Source of the DNA: Burkholderia diffusa
GTDB taxonomy: Bacteria > Pseudomonadota > Gammaproteobacteria > Burkholderiales > Burkholderiaceae
Length of the DNA: 64,000 nt
NCBI RefSeq assembly: GCF_902499115.1
Contig: NZ_CABVPN010000024.1
Span: 62,001-126,000 of the forward strand
Reading direction: 5' to 3'
The notes beneath the pieces are model-generated. The model ran no database searches. It had not been told where the DNA came from and was given only the letters and a program-made list of their open reading frames with translations. The position numbers and the translations under genes were made by a program. Shown here piece after piece: positions 54,385-63,738 of this stretch (the first letter of the stretch is position 1; every line of letters begins with the position of its first letter).

Positions 54385-56298
54385 TCAATACGCGCCGCCG
54401 ACGCGATGCGCCGCGACGTAATGATCGGGGCCGACCGCAACGAGCGGCGCGACGATCGGCTCGTCGCCGACCGCGCGGATCGGGCTCGGAATCTCGTCCG
54501 CCGCGAGCTGGCGCGGCGCATGCCGGCGCGCGGGGTCTGCCACCGGCACCGCGCTCATCAGCTTCCTCGTATAAGGATGCTGCGGCGCCTCGAACACCGC
54601 GCGGCGCGGGCCGATCTCGACGATCTGGCCGAGATACATCACCGCGACGCGATGGCTGATGCGCTCGACGACGGCCATGTCGTGCGAGATGAACAGATAC
54701 GCGACGCCCAGCTCGCGCTGCAGGTCGAGCATCAGGTTCACGATCTGCGCCTGCACGGACACGTCGAGCGCCGACACCGATTCATCGGCGATCACGACCT
54801 TCGGATTCAGCGCGAGCGCGCGTGCGATGGCGATCCGCTGACGCTGGCCGCCCGAGAATTCGTGCGGATAGCGGCGTGCGGCCTCCGGTGGCAGGCCGAC
54901 CTTCTCGAGCAGCCAGTCGACGCGCGCCTGCGCTTCGCGGCCGCTCGCGACGCCGTGTACGAGCAGCGGCTCCATGATCGAGAAACCGACCGTGAGGCGC
55001 GGGTTCAGCGACGCGAACGGATCCTGGAAGATGAACTGGATGTTTCGGCGCAGCGCCTGCAGGTCATGGCCCTTCATCGCGCTGATGTCGCGGCCGTCGA
55101 ATTCGATCGAGCCGCTCTGCGATTCGACGAGGCGCAGCAGCGAGCGGCCGGTGGTCGACTTGCCGCAGCCGGATTCGCCGACGAGCGCGAGCGTCTCGCC
55201 CGCGCGCAGCTCGAAGCTCACGCGCTCGACCGCGTGCACGTATTGCGACACGCGGCCGAACACGCCGCTCTTCACCGGAAACCGCGTGACGAGATCGCGC
55301 ACGCGCAGGATCGGCGGCGCGGCCGGATCGACGTGCGGCTGCCCGGCGACGGGGGCCGCGACCGCGTCGTTCGCGGCAGATGCCGGCGTGGCCGCGCTCG
55401 CGCCGTCCACCTTCAGCAGCGGGAATTTCTCGGGGTTATCGGTGCCCTGCATCGAGCCGAGCCGCGGCACGGCCGCGAGCAGCGCACGCGTATAGCGATG
55501 CGCGGGCGTCGCGAAAATGCGTTCGGACTCGCCCTCCTCGACCTTCTCGCCGCGATACATCACGAGCACGCGATCGGCCACCTCGGCGACCACGCCCATG
55601 TCGTGCGTGATGAAGATCACGCCCATGTTCATTTCGTCCTGCAGGCCGCGGATCAGTTGCAGGATCTGCGCCTGGATCGTCACGTCGAGCGCGGTCGTCG
55701 GTTCGTCGGCGATCAGGAGCGCGGGCCGGCACGACAGCGCCATCGCGATCATCACGCGCTGCCGCATCCCGCCGGACAACTGGTGCGGATAGCGCGCGAA
55801 CACGCGGCGCGCCTCCGGAATGCGCACGAGATCGAGCAGCCGCAACGCTTCCGCGCGGGCTTCGGTCGCGCTCTTCGACTGGTGCAGCGCGATCGCCTCG
55901 CTGATCTGGTCGCCGACCGTAAACACCGGGTTCAGCGACGTCATCGGCTCCTGGAAGATCATCGCGATGTCCGCGCCGCGGATCCCGCGCATCGTCGCCG
56001 CGCTCGCCCGCACGAGGTCGACGAGCGCGCCGCCGCGACGCCGCAACGCGATCCGGCCGCTCGTGATCTCGCCGCCGCCATGCTCGACGAGCCGCATCAG
56101 CGCGAGCGACGTGACCGACTTGCCGGAGCCCGACTCGCCGACGATCGCGAGCGTCTCGCCGCGATCGACGTGAAACGACACGTTGCGCACCGCATCGAAC
56201 GTCGCGTTTTCGCGGCGAAACATGACCGACAGGTCGTCGACGGCGACGACGCGCTGCTCCGGCAGCACCAGCGCGGACGGGGTTCGGCTCGAAGTCAT
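54385..56298 (-). CDS. gsiA: Peptide/glutathione ABC transporter ATPase (two fused domains)
   Basis: 637 residues with two nucleotide-binding domains. The first (about 15-285) has Walker A GESGSGKSVTS, signature LSGGMRQRVMIAMAL and Walker B ALLIADEPTTALDVT. The second (about 330-600) has GESGCGKSTTGRSLL, FSGGQRQRIAIARAL and KVVIADESVSALDVS; in the latter DES replaces the usual DEP, leaving the catalytic Glu intact. Each half ends with the oligopeptide-type extension. It drives GsiBCD uptake. It lies 27 bases after iaaA. Confidence 0.94.
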   Translation of the reverse strand: MTSSRTPSALVLPEQRVVAVDDLSVMFRRENATFDAVRNVSFHVDRGETLAIVGESGSGKSVTSLALMRLVEHGGGEITSGRIALRRRGGALVDLVRASAATMRGIRGADIAMIFQEPMTSLNPVFTVGDQISEAIALHQSKSATEARAEALRLLDLVRIPEARRVFARYPHQLSGGMRQRVMIAMALSCRPALLIADEPTTALDVTIQAQILQLIRGLQDEMNMGVIFITHDMGVVAEVADRVLVMYRGEKVEEGESERIFATPAHRYTRALLAAVPRLGSMQGTDNPEKFPLLKVDGASAATPASAANDAVAAPVAGQPHVDPAAPPILRVRDLVTRFPVKSGVFGRVSQYVHAVERVSFELRAGETLALVGESGCGKSTTGRSLLRLVESQSGSIEFDGRDISAMKGHDLQALRRNIQFIFQDPFASLNPRLTVGFSIMEPLLVHGVASGREAQARVDWLLEKVGLPPEAARRYPHEFSGGQRQRIAIARALALNPKVVIADESVSALDVSVQAQIVNLMLDLQRELGVAYLFISHDMAVVERISHRVAVMYLGQIVEIGPRRAVFEAPQHPYTRKLMSAVPVADPARRHAPRQLAADEIPSPIRAVGDEPIVAPLVAVGPDHYVAAHRVGGAY

Positions 56299-56325
56299 GC
56301 GAAGGTCTCCTCGTACGATCCGGAA

Positions 56326-57312
56326 TCAGGCCGCATCGTCGCGATAGATGCCGACCACGGGCGTCTCGCCGACGCGCGCGTAGCCGCGATACATCCCTTC
56401 CGTGTTGAACGGCATCGCGACGTTGCCGTGCGCGTCGACCGCGACGATCCCGCCGCGCCCGGCCAGGCGCGACAGCTTGTTCATCACGGCGTCGTGCGCG
56501 GCATCGGCGAGCGATGCGCCGCGATAGGCCATCTGCGCGGCCACGTCATGCGCGGTCGCGAGCCGGATGAACATCTCGCCGGTGCCCGTCGCGGATACCG
56601 CGCAGGTCGCGTCGTCCGCATAGCAGCCGGCGCCGATGATCGGCGAATCGCCGACGCGGCCGGGCTGCTTGTTCGTGATGCCGCCGGTCGACGTCGCCGC
56701 CGCGATATGGCCGTGCACGTCGCACGCGACCGCGCCGACCGTGCCGTGCTTGCGATCGGGATCGAGCGGCTCGGCCGGCTGCCCGGCGCCGAACGCGAAG
56801 GTCGCGGCATCGTGATCGAGCATCGTGCCGGCCGCCGCGCGCGCCTTGACCCACTGTGCATGACGCGCCTCGGTGTCGAAGTAGCCGGGCTCGGCGAGTT
56901 CGAGGCCCTTTGCGGCCGCGAACGCGTCGGCGCCCGCGCCTGCCAGCAGCACGTGCTCGCTCGCCTCCATCACGCGCCGTGCGGCGAGCACCGGATTGCG
57001 CACGCGGGTCGCGCAGCAGATCGCGCCGGCCGCGAGCGTCGTGCCGTCCATCACCGCCGCGTCGAGTTCGTGTTTGCCTTCGGCCGTATAGACGGCACCG
57101 CGCCCGGCGTTGAACAGCGGACAGTCCTCGAGCAGCCGCACGGCGACGGTGACGGCGTCGAGCGCGCTGCCGCCATCGGCGAGCACCTGTTGCGCGGCCA
57201 GCAGGATCGCGGTGAGTTCGGCGCGGTACTGGCGTTCGGTGTCGGTGTCCATCGCATCGCGCAGGATCGTGCCTGCACCGCCATGAATCGCGACGATCGC
57301 GGGTGAAGTCAT
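56326..57312 (-). CDS. iaaA: Isoaspartyl peptidase/L-asparaginase (Ntn hydrolase)
   Basis: 328 residues from the ATG at 57312, which overlaps the rpiR stop (ATGA). The precursor has AIVAIHGGAGTILRDAMDTD at the front. The autocleavage site is DRKHGTVGAVACDVHGHIAA, whose threonine is the nucleophile, followed by ATSTGGITNKQPGRVGDSPI and TGTGEMFIRLATAHD for substrate binding. It hydrolyses beta-aspartyl dipeptides and asparagine. The pair iaaA-gsiABCD is also adjacent in Escherichia coli, which supports both assignments. Confidence 0.95.
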   Translation of the reverse strand: MTSPAIVAIHGGAGTILRDAMDTDTERQYRAELTAILLAAQQVLADGGSALDAVTVAVRLLEDCPLFNAGRGAVYTAEGKHELDAAVMDGTTLAAGAICCATRVRNPVLAARRVMEASEHVLLAGAGADAFAAAKGLELAEPGYFDTEARHAQWVKARAAAGTMLDHDAATFAFGAGQPAEPLDPDRKHGTVGAVACDVHGHIAAATSTGGITNKQPGRVGDSPIIGAGCYADDATCAVSATGTGEMFIRLATAHDVAAQMAYRGASLADAAHDAVMNKLSRLAGRGGIVAVDAHGNVAMPFNTEGMYRGYARVGETPVVGIYRDDAA

Positions 57313-58259
57313 GATTTTTTCGTACCGGAGGAAGAAGGGGTGGCGGCCGGCGGCACCGCTTGCGGGTGGATCAGCCACGGCAACAGGAATTCGGTCATTT
57401 CGGCGGCGGACTTCGCGGAGCGGTGCGTGCGCAGCGCGACCGCGTCGATCAGCGCCTCGATCATCGTCAGCACGGCCGCCTCCGACGTGGCCGCGAAACG
57501 CCGTTCGGCCTTGACATACAGATTCAGCGACGCGATCGGTGCAAGCGGCGAACCGGGCCCGTCGGAGATGCCGAGCACGCGCGCGCCGCGCGCGGCCGCG
57601 CGGCGGGCCAGCTCGATCGTGTCCTTGACGTAGCGCGGAAACGCGAGCGCGATCACGAGATCGCGCGAGTCGGCCGTATACAGGCGCCGCGCCGCATGCG
57701 ACGGCCCCCCGAGCAGCGCGAGCGACTGCACGTTGTCGTGACACACCGACAATCCGTGTTCCATCAGTCCGGTCAGAAACGCGCTCGAACCGGCGCCGAG
57801 AATCAGCACGCGCCGCGCGCCGACGATCGCCTCGACGGCCGCCTCGACGTCGGCCGCATCCAGCTGCGCACGCGTGTTCTCGATGTTCGCGACGGCCTGG
57901 TCGAACACCGCGTCGATCCACGCTGCGCCGCGCACGCCCTGCTCTTGTTCCTGCTCCTGCGCGGAACGCAGCCGCTCGACCGGGCCGAGCGTCGCCTCGA
58001 AGCCGCGCACGAGCGCCGCGCGCATCGCCGGATAGCCGTCGAAACCCAGCGCCTTCGCGAAGCGGTTCGCGGTCGCGATCGACGCGTTCACGGCCTGCGC
58101 CAGCTCGTCGATCCGCATCGTCGCCGCGCGAAACGGATTCGCGAGCACGAACTCGCCCATCCGGCGGTGGATTGGCGTCATCCGCGGCATGGCCGAGGCG
58201 ATGCGCTCCGCGATCGCGGATTCCTCGTGACTGGCATCGTGCGGAACGAGAGGCGTCAT
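57309..58259 (-). CDS. RpiR-family regulator of the peptide operon
   Basis: About 316 residues from the ATG at 58259; the frame extends upstream into AT-rich promoter sequence that is not coding. The N-terminal helix-turn-helix (about 30-90) has RRMGEFVLANPFRAATMRID and AQAVNASIATANRFAKALGF. The SIS domain (about 140-280) has RVLILGAGSSAFLTGLMEHG and DLVIALAFPRYVKDTIELAR, where a phosphosugar-like ligand would bind. It is the first gene of the operon it probably controls. A glutamine/glutamate-rich stretch (QEQEQEQ) links the domains. Confidence 0.88.
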   Translation of the reverse strand: MTPLVPHDASHEESAIAERIASAMPRMTPIHRRMGEFVLANPFRAATMRIDELAQAVNASIATANRFAKALGFDGYPAMRAALVRGFEATLGPVERLRSAQEQEQEQGVRGAAWIDAVFDQAVANIENTRAQLDAADVEAAVEAIVGARRVLILGAGSSAFLTGLMEHGLSVCHDNVQSLALLGGPSHAARRLYTADSRDLVIALAFPRYVKDTIELARRAAARGARVLGISDGPGSPLAPIASLNLYVKAERRFAATSEAAVLTMIEALIDAVALRTHRSAKSAAEMTEFLLPWLIHPQAVPPAATPSSSGTKKS

Positions 58260-58279
58260 TGCGAATGGTTTTGCAAGGT

Positions 58280-58333
58280 TGATGAAAATCAATTTACACA
58301 ATCTGCCGACCGGAAAAAAATAAATTTTCATCA
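58280..58333 (-). promoter_or_regulatory. Candidate RpiR operator: long-spaced 10-bp inverted repeat
   Basis: TGATGAAAAT (58280-58289) and ATTTTCATCA (58324-58333) are perfect inverted repeats in an AT-rich island 20-75 bases before the rpiR start. RpiR proteins commonly bind dyads with TGAAA-type arms. The spacing (34 bases between the arms) would suit looping by a tetramer. Confidence 0.45.
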
Positions 58334-58501
58334 GGGTTCCCACGCCCCCTGCCGGGCCCGCCTGATGCAATTGGTCGTGCGACGACCGCTCGATCGCCGT
58401 CCAGCCGGCATTCGCCGCCCTCGTCGCGCAACGCACCGAGGATCCCGTCCGCGCACCTATCGGGAATACCCCGAGGATGTTCGTTCGAATGCAGATTCAC
58501 G

Positions 58502-58530
58502 TTGACCTGATTCGAATTCGAACATAGGAT
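58502..58530 (+). promoter_or_regulatory. Sigma-70-type promoter with internal palindrome, before the MFS gene
   Basis: TTGACC (58502-58507) and TAGGAT (58525-58530) are 17 bases apart. The spacer holds the perfect palindrome TTCGAATTCGAA (58511-58522), the position of a classical repressor operator. The MFS gene starts about 160 bases downstream. Confidence 0.5.
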
Positions 58531-58691
58531 GCTCGAAAATGATCAGTCGTCAGATAACATTGGCTTTCGATAGCAGCGAAATGTTCGATCGAATGCGCCA
58601 ATTCCGGTAGAAGACAGGTGAATCGGCCGCCCATGAAGATCTGACATCGTACAAATATGACCGCATAAGACGCCCCAGCCGGGCGACTTGC

Positions 58692-59981
58692 ATGGCTCAG
58701 GAGACAGCAGTGAAAACAGTCAAGGCGTTGCGCTGGTGGATCATCGTGCTGGTATGTCTCGGCACGATCCTCAACTACCTTGCGCGAAATTCCCTCGCGG
58801 TGCTCGCACCGGAACTGAAGCAGGTGTTCGCGATCTCGACGCAGCAATACTCGTATATCGTCGGGGCGTTCCAGATCGGCTACACGATCATGCAGCCGGT
58901 ATGCGGGTTCATCGTCGACCTGATCGGCCTGCGGGTCGGGTTCGCGCTGTTCGCGATGCTGTGGTCGGTGGTCGGCGTCGCGCACGGCTTCGCGTCGGGC
59001 TGGCTGTCGCTCGGCATCCTGCGCGGCTTGCTCGGGCTGTTCGAGGCCGCCGCGATTCCGTCAGGGATGAAGGCCGTCGCCGAATGGTTTCCCGATCGCG
59101 AGAAATCCGTCGCGGTCGGCTACTTCAACGCGGGCACGTCGCTCGGCGCCGCGATCGCGCCGCCGCTCGTCGTGTTCCTGTCGATGCGATTCGGCTGGCA
59201 ATCCGCGTTCATGGTCACCGGCGCGCTCGGCTTCGTGTGGGCCGCGCTCTGGTACACGCAGTACCGGTCGCCGGCCGATCATCCGCGCATCACGTCACAG
59301 GAGCGCACGCTGATCCGTGACGGCCAGGCCACGATGCCGACCGCGTCGAAGCGCCGGATTCGCGACGTCGTCACCGCGCGTCGTTTCTGGGCGATCGCGC
59401 TGCCGCGCTTCTTCGCGGAACCCGCGTGGCAGACTTTCAGTTTCTGGATTCCGCTGTACCTCGCCACCGAACGCCACATGGCGCTCACGCAGATCGCCGT
59501 GTTCGCGTGGATGCCGTTTCTCGCGGCCGATCTCGGCGGCATCGCCGGCGGCTATCTCTCGCCCTACCTCGCGAACCGGTTCAGGCTGCCGCTCGTGTGG
59601 TCGCGTGTCGCCGGCGTCGCGCTCGGCGCGGTGCTGATGCTGGGGCCGGCGATGATCGGGCTCGTGTCGTCGCCGTACACGGCCATCGGCCTGTTCTGCG
59701 TCGGCGGCTTCGCGCACCAGATGATCTCCGCGCTCGTCAACACGCTGTCGGCCGACGTGTTCGATCCCGAGGAAGTCGGCACCGCCAGCGGCTTTGCGGG
59801 CATGGCCGCATGGATCGGCGGGCTCGGCTTCTCGCTGCTGGTCGGCGCGCTCGCCGACAAGATCGGCTACGCACCGCTGTTCGCGTGCCTCGGCCTGTTC
59901 GACATGATCGGCGTCACGCTGCTCGCGGTGCTGATTCGCGGGCAGTCGAAGCAGGAGCGCCTGCTCGCGCAGCACGCCTGA
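58692..59981 (+). CDS. MFS transporter (anion:cation symporter/hexuronate-type)
   Basis: 429 residues, twelve membrane helices. It starts with KALRWWIIVLVCLGTILNYL, ARNSLAVLAPELKQVFAIST, the standard ACS-family (ExuT-like) first helix. PDREKSVAVGYFNAGTSLGA in the loop after helix 4 and GWQSAFMVTGALGFVWAALW are also typical. Location 27 bases before a GH31 glycosidase suggests import of a glycoside or sugar acid that the enzyme then cleaves. Substrate is inference. Confidence 0.87.
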   Translation: MAQETAVKTVKALRWWIIVLVCLGTILNYLARNSLAVLAPELKQVFAISTQQYSYIVGAFQIGYTIMQPVCGFIVDLIGLRVGFALFAMLWSVVGVAHGFASGWLSLGILRGLLGLFEAAAIPSGMKAVAEWFPDREKSVAVGYFNAGTSLGAAIAPPLVVFLSMRFGWQSAFMVTGALGFVWAALWYTQYRSPADHPRITSQERTLIRDGQATMPTASKRRIRDVVTARRFWAIALPRFFAEPAWQTFSFWIPLYLATERHMALTQIAVFAWMPFLAADLGGIAGGYLSPYLANRFRLPLVWSRVAGVALGAVLMLGPAMIGLVSSPYTAIGLFCVGGFAHQMISALVNTLSADVFDPEEVGTASGFAGMAAWIGGLGFSLLVGALADKIGYAPLFACLGLFDMIGVTLLAVLIRGQSKQERLLAQHA

Positions 59982-60008
59982 CCTCCGTCTTCACCAGGAA
60001 TCGCTTAC

Positions 60009-62429
60009 ATGACTTCGCTTCTTCATCCGCCCGTGTTCCACGTCGCCGACCGGCAGGCGAACCGTGTGCTGCTCGCGTCCGACGCGGGCGCAACCATCGA
60101 GATCTTCGTGCTCGAGGACGACATCGTGCGCGTGCGCGTGCTGCCCGACGCGACGGCGCGCAACCCGCGCACCTGGACCATCGCGCCGGGCCTCGACGAC
60201 GTGCCGCTCGAAGGGCGCGACCGTCTCGACCTGAGCGGCTTCGCGCAGCCGGCCTACGACTTCGTCGAAGACGACGGCGGCGTGCGCATCGAAACCGCGC
60301 AGATCCGCCTCACGGTAAGCCGGCAAGGCGGCCATTGCACGTGGTCGATGCGCGGCGCCGACGGCGCGTGGCGCGTCGTGCTCGCCGATCGCGCGACGCA
60401 GGCGTACAACTTCGGCTGGTGGGACGATCGCGCCTATCACTACGTCGCTCGCGAGCGCGGCGACAAGGTGTTCGGTCTCGGCGAGCGCGCGGGCGACCTC
60501 GACCGCACCGGCGCGCGCTTCGAGATGCGCAACATCGACGCGATGGGTTACAGCGCAAAGCACACGGACCCGCTCTACAAGCACATTCCGTTCTACGTCA
60601 CGTGGTCGCCCGACGCGTGCCAGGGCTTCGGGCTGTTCTACGACACGCTGTCGGATTGCGCGTTCGACATGGGCCGCGAGCTCGACAACTACCACGGGCT
60701 CTACCGCTACTTCGTCGCCGAGCACGGCGATCTCGACTACTACTTCATCGCGTCGCCCGACACGCCGCTCACGGCCGCGCGGCGCTTCACGTGGCTCACC
60801 GGGCGCCCGGCGCGCACGCCGAAATGGGGGCTCGGCTATTCGGGCTCGACGATGAGCTACACCGACGCACCGGACGCGCAGCGGCAGATGAACCAGTTCG
60901 TCGAGCGGTGCGAATCGCACGACATTCTGTGCGATTCGTTCCACCTGTCGTCGGGCTATACGTCGATCGGCGAGAAACGCTACGTGTTCAACTGGAACCG
61001 CGAGAAGTTTCCCGACGCGAAGGGTTTCGTGAAGCACTACCGCGACCACGGTATCCGCCTGTGCGCGAACATCAAGCCGTGCCTGCTGCGCGACCACCCG
61101 GCGTTCGACGACGCCGCGCGGCGCGGGCTGCTGATCCGCTCGGCATCCGGCGAACCGGCATGGGTGCAATTCTGGGACGAGGTTGGCGCGTATCTCGACT
61201 TCACGCAACCGGACGCCTACGACTGGTGGCGCGAGCAGGTCACGTCGGCGCTGCTCGACTACGGGATCGAGTCGACGTGGAACGACAACAACGAATACGA
61301 GATCTGGTCGCCCGACGCAATCGCGCACGGCTTCGGGCAGCCGTTTCCCGCACGCGAGGCGAAGGTGCTGCAGACGATGCTGATGATGCGCGCGTCGCGC
61401 GACGCACAGCGCGCACATGCGCCGGCGCGGCGGCCGTTCCTCGTGTCGCGCTCCGGCGGCGCGGGCATGCAGCGTTATGTGCAGACCTGGTCCGGCGACA
61501 ACTACACGTCGTGGGAAACGCTGCGCTACAACCTGAAGATGAGCCTCGGGCTCGCGTTGTCGGGCGTGTCGAACATCGGTCACGACATCGGCGGCTTCTC
61601 CGGCCCCGCCCCGTCGCCCGAGCTGCTGCTGCGCTGGGTGCAGTTCGGCATCTTCATGCCGCGCTTCAGCATCCATTCGTGGAATGACGACGGAACCGTC
61701 AACGAACCGTGGATGTATCCGGAGATCACCGCGCGGGTCGCGTCGCTGCTCAAGCAGCGCTACCGGCTGCTGCCTTACCTCTATCACCTGCTGTGGCTGT
61801 CGACCACGCGCTACGAGCCGGTGCTGCGGCCGACCTTCGGCGACTTCCCCGGCGACCCGCGCTGCTACGTCGAATGCGACGACATGATGCTCGGCGACGC
61901 GCTGCTGGTCGCGCCGGTCGTCGAGCCGGGCCGCACGGAGCGCGCGGTCTACCTGCCGTCCGGTGCGCGCTGGCTGTGCTGCGCGAGCGCGCAGTCGTTC
62001 GACGGCGGCGCGAACGTGACGCTGCCCGCGCCGCTCGACACGCCGGTGATGCTGTTGCGCGAAGGCCGCGTGCTGCCGCTGAACGTCGCAGAGCAACGGT
62101 TCGGCGCACGCGCGGACACGCGCGGCTTCCTCGTCGCGCCGCGCGTCGAGGACGGCGTTGCGTATGGCGAATGCGTCGAGGACGACGGCGAAACGGAAGC
62201 GTGGCGCGACGGCGAATACGGGCTGTGGCGCGTCGAGACCGGACGCACGGCGTCCGGTGAACTCGGCGTGTCGGTCCGCTGGGATGGCCGCATGAACCGC
62301 CCTGCCGGGCGCGTGGAGATCCTGCTGCCGGCATCGCTGCAGTGCGCGCTTGCCGTGCGCGGTGCGTGCGTCGAACACGATGCGCGGGACGGCGCGTGGC
62401 GTCGCGTCGTCGTGGCACTCGACGACTGA
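60009..62429 (+). CDS. GH31 family alpha-glycosidase
   Basis: 806 residues, no signal peptide, so cytoplasmic. The N-terminal beta-sandwich (about 1-250) leads to the barrel (about 260-610). GLGERAGDLDRTG is typical; the nucleophile region reads GIESTWNDNNEYEIW (Asp) and the acid/base region QTWSGDNYTSWETLRYNLKM (Asp). GHDIGGFSGPAPSPELLLRW and IHSWNDDGTVNEPW complete the family signature. Alpha-glucosidase, alpha-xylosidase and sulfoquinovosidase all belong here; the specificity cannot be fixed by eye. It sits between an importer and a porin gene. Confidence 0.92.
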   Translation: MTSLLHPPVFHVADRQANRVLLASDAGATIEIFVLEDDIVRVRVLPDATARNPRTWTIAPGLDDVPLEGRDRLDLSGFAQPAYDFVEDDGGVRIETAQIRLTVSRQGGHCTWSMRGADGAWRVVLADRATQAYNFGWWDDRAYHYVARERGDKVFGLGERAGDLDRTGARFEMRNIDAMGYSAKHTDPLYKHIPFYVTWSPDACQGFGLFYDTLSDCAFDMGRELDNYHGLYRYFVAEHGDLDYYFIASPDTPLTAARRFTWLTGRPARTPKWGLGYSGSTMSYTDAPDAQRQMNQFVERCESHDILCDSFHLSSGYTSIGEKRYVFNWNREKFPDAKGFVKHYRDHGIRLCANIKPCLLRDHPAFDDAARRGLLIRSASGEPAWVQFWDEVGAYLDFTQPDAYDWWREQVTSALLDYGIESTWNDNNEYEIWSPDAIAHGFGQPFPAREAKVLQTMLMMRASRDAQRAHAPARRPFLVSRSGGAGMQRYVQTWSGDNYTSWETLRYNLKMSLGLALSGVSNIGHDIGGFSGPAPSPELLLRWVQFGIFMPRFSIHSWNDDGTVNEPWMYPEITARVASLLKQRYRLLPYLYHLLWLSTTRYEPVLRPTFGDFPGDPRCYVECDDMMLGDALLVAPVVEPGRTERAVYLPSGARWLCCASAQSFDGGANVTLPAPLDTPVMLLREGRVLPLNVAEQRFGARADTRGFLVAPRVEDGVAYGECVEDDGETEAWRDGEYGLWRVETGRTASGELGVSVRWDGRMNRPAGRVEILLPASLQCALAVRGACVEHDARDGAWRRVVVALDD

Positions 62430-62465
62430 CCGCGCAAGCGCGGGACGACGCCGAACCCTCAGATC

Positions 62466-62521
62466 GGGCGGGCCGCGCACACGGCCCGCCCCTCCACCAA
62501 AGAGGAGGCCGATCAGCCTCC
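62466..62521 (+). promoter_or_regulatory. Two adjacent hairpins in the leader of the porin gene
   Basis: GGGCGGGCCG/CGGCCCGCCC (62466-62475 with 62482-62491) forms a 10-bp stem. A second stem, GGAGGC/GCCTCC (62504-62509 with 62516-62521), follows. Neither has a U-tract. They may act as an mRNA stability or processing element between the GH31 and porin genes. Confidence 0.4.
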
Positions 62522-62550
62522 CGCCCCTTGAAGAGACTTGGAGATCGTCA

Positions 62551-63738
62551 ATGAAAGCATCGCACAACTATTATGCAATCCTGATTTTATCGGCCGCGTC
62601 GCTCGGCGCTTCCACCGCCCGTGCGCAGAGCAGCGTGACGCTGTACGGCGTGGTCGACGATTCGCTCGCGTACGTCAACAACCAGCAGGGCCACTCGAAC
62701 ATTTACATGCGCGACGGCAACCTGTATGCGTCGAAGTTCGGGCTGCGCGGCGACGAGGATCTCGGCGGCGGCACGCACGCGATCTTCGACCTGCAATCCG
62801 GCTTCAACCTGAACACCGGCGCGCAAGCCGCCGCCGGCACGATCTTCAACCGCCAGGCCTTCGTCGGGCTGCGCAACGATCATTACGGCACGGTGACGGC
62901 CGGCCGCCAGTACACGCCGTACTTCCTGCTGGTCGGCCCGTACGCGTCGAGCAGCTGGCTGACCGGCGCGACGGGCGCGCATCCGGGCGACATCGACGGG
63001 CTCGACACGACGATCCGCGTAAACAATTCCGTCACCTACACGTCGCCGACCCTCTTCGGGCTGACCGCGAGCGCGATGTACGCGTTCGGCGGCATCGCCG
63101 GCGCGACCGGCAAGGGCAACACGTTCAGCGCCGCGCTGCGCTATGCGAACGGGCCGGTCGGGATCGCGGCCGGCTACCTGCGCATCAACAGCTCGGGCTC
63201 GTCGGCGGGCTTCCTCAATCCGGCGACCGCGGCTTCGGGCAGCTTCGCGGTGTCCGTGCTGAACCAGGGCTACCTGACCGCGAAGGCCGTCGAGCAGGTC
63301 GCAGCGGCCGGCAACTACACGCTCGGCAACCTGACGATGGGCCTCAACTACTCGAACGTGAAGTACCTGCCCGGCAACGGCTCCGCGTTCACGGACACAG
63401 CCGTGTTCAACACCTACGGCGCGCTCGCCGCGTACCGCTTCACGCCGACCTTCTCGGTGGCCGGCGCGTTCGCGTACACGCTCGCGTCGAAGGCGAACGG
63501 CGTGTCGGACGCGGCCCGTTACCAGCAGTATTCGCTGAAGGAGTCGTACAGCCTGTCGAAGCGCACGACGCTCTATGCGCTGCAGGCGTACACGCATTCG
63601 AGCGGGCGGACGCTCGGCGCGCTGGGTGCCGGCCATATCGTCGACGCGGCGCCGATCGTCGGCGATTCGCAGCAGCTCACGCCGTCGACGACGCACGGCC
63701 AGTTCGTCGGCATGGCCGGGATCGCCATGACGTTCTGA
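62551..63738 (+). CDS. Gram-negative general porin (OmpC-like, 16-strand)
   Basis: 395 residues; GGAG lies seven bases before the ATG. The signal peptide ends STARA-QSS, and the mature protein begins QSSVTLYGVVDDSLAYVNNQ, the standard start of Burkholderiales porins. KFGLRGDEDLGGGTHAIFDL and RQAFVGLRNDHYGTVTAGRQ (loop 3 region) are conserved, and the protein ends QFVGMAGIAMTF with the outer-membrane terminal Phe. It probably admits the substrate of the neighbouring transporter and GH31 enzyme. Confidence 0.94.
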   Translation: MKASHNYYAILILSAASLGASTARAQSSVTLYGVVDDSLAYVNNQQGHSNIYMRDGNLYASKFGLRGDEDLGGGTHAIFDLQSGFNLNTGAQAAAGTIFNRQAFVGLRNDHYGTVTAGRQYTPYFLLVGPYASSSWLTGATGAHPGDIDGLDTTIRVNNSVTYTSPTLFGLTASAMYAFGGIAGATGKGNTFSAALRYANGPVGIAAGYLRINSSGSSAGFLNPATAASGSFAVSVLNQGYLTAKAVEQVAAAGNYTLGNLTMGLNYSNVKYLPGNGSAFTDTAVFNTYGALAAYRFTPTFSVAGAFAYTLASKANGVSDAARYQQYSLKESYSLSKRTTLYALQAYTHSSGRTLGALGAGHIVDAAPIVGDSQQLTPSTTHGQFVGMAGIAMTF

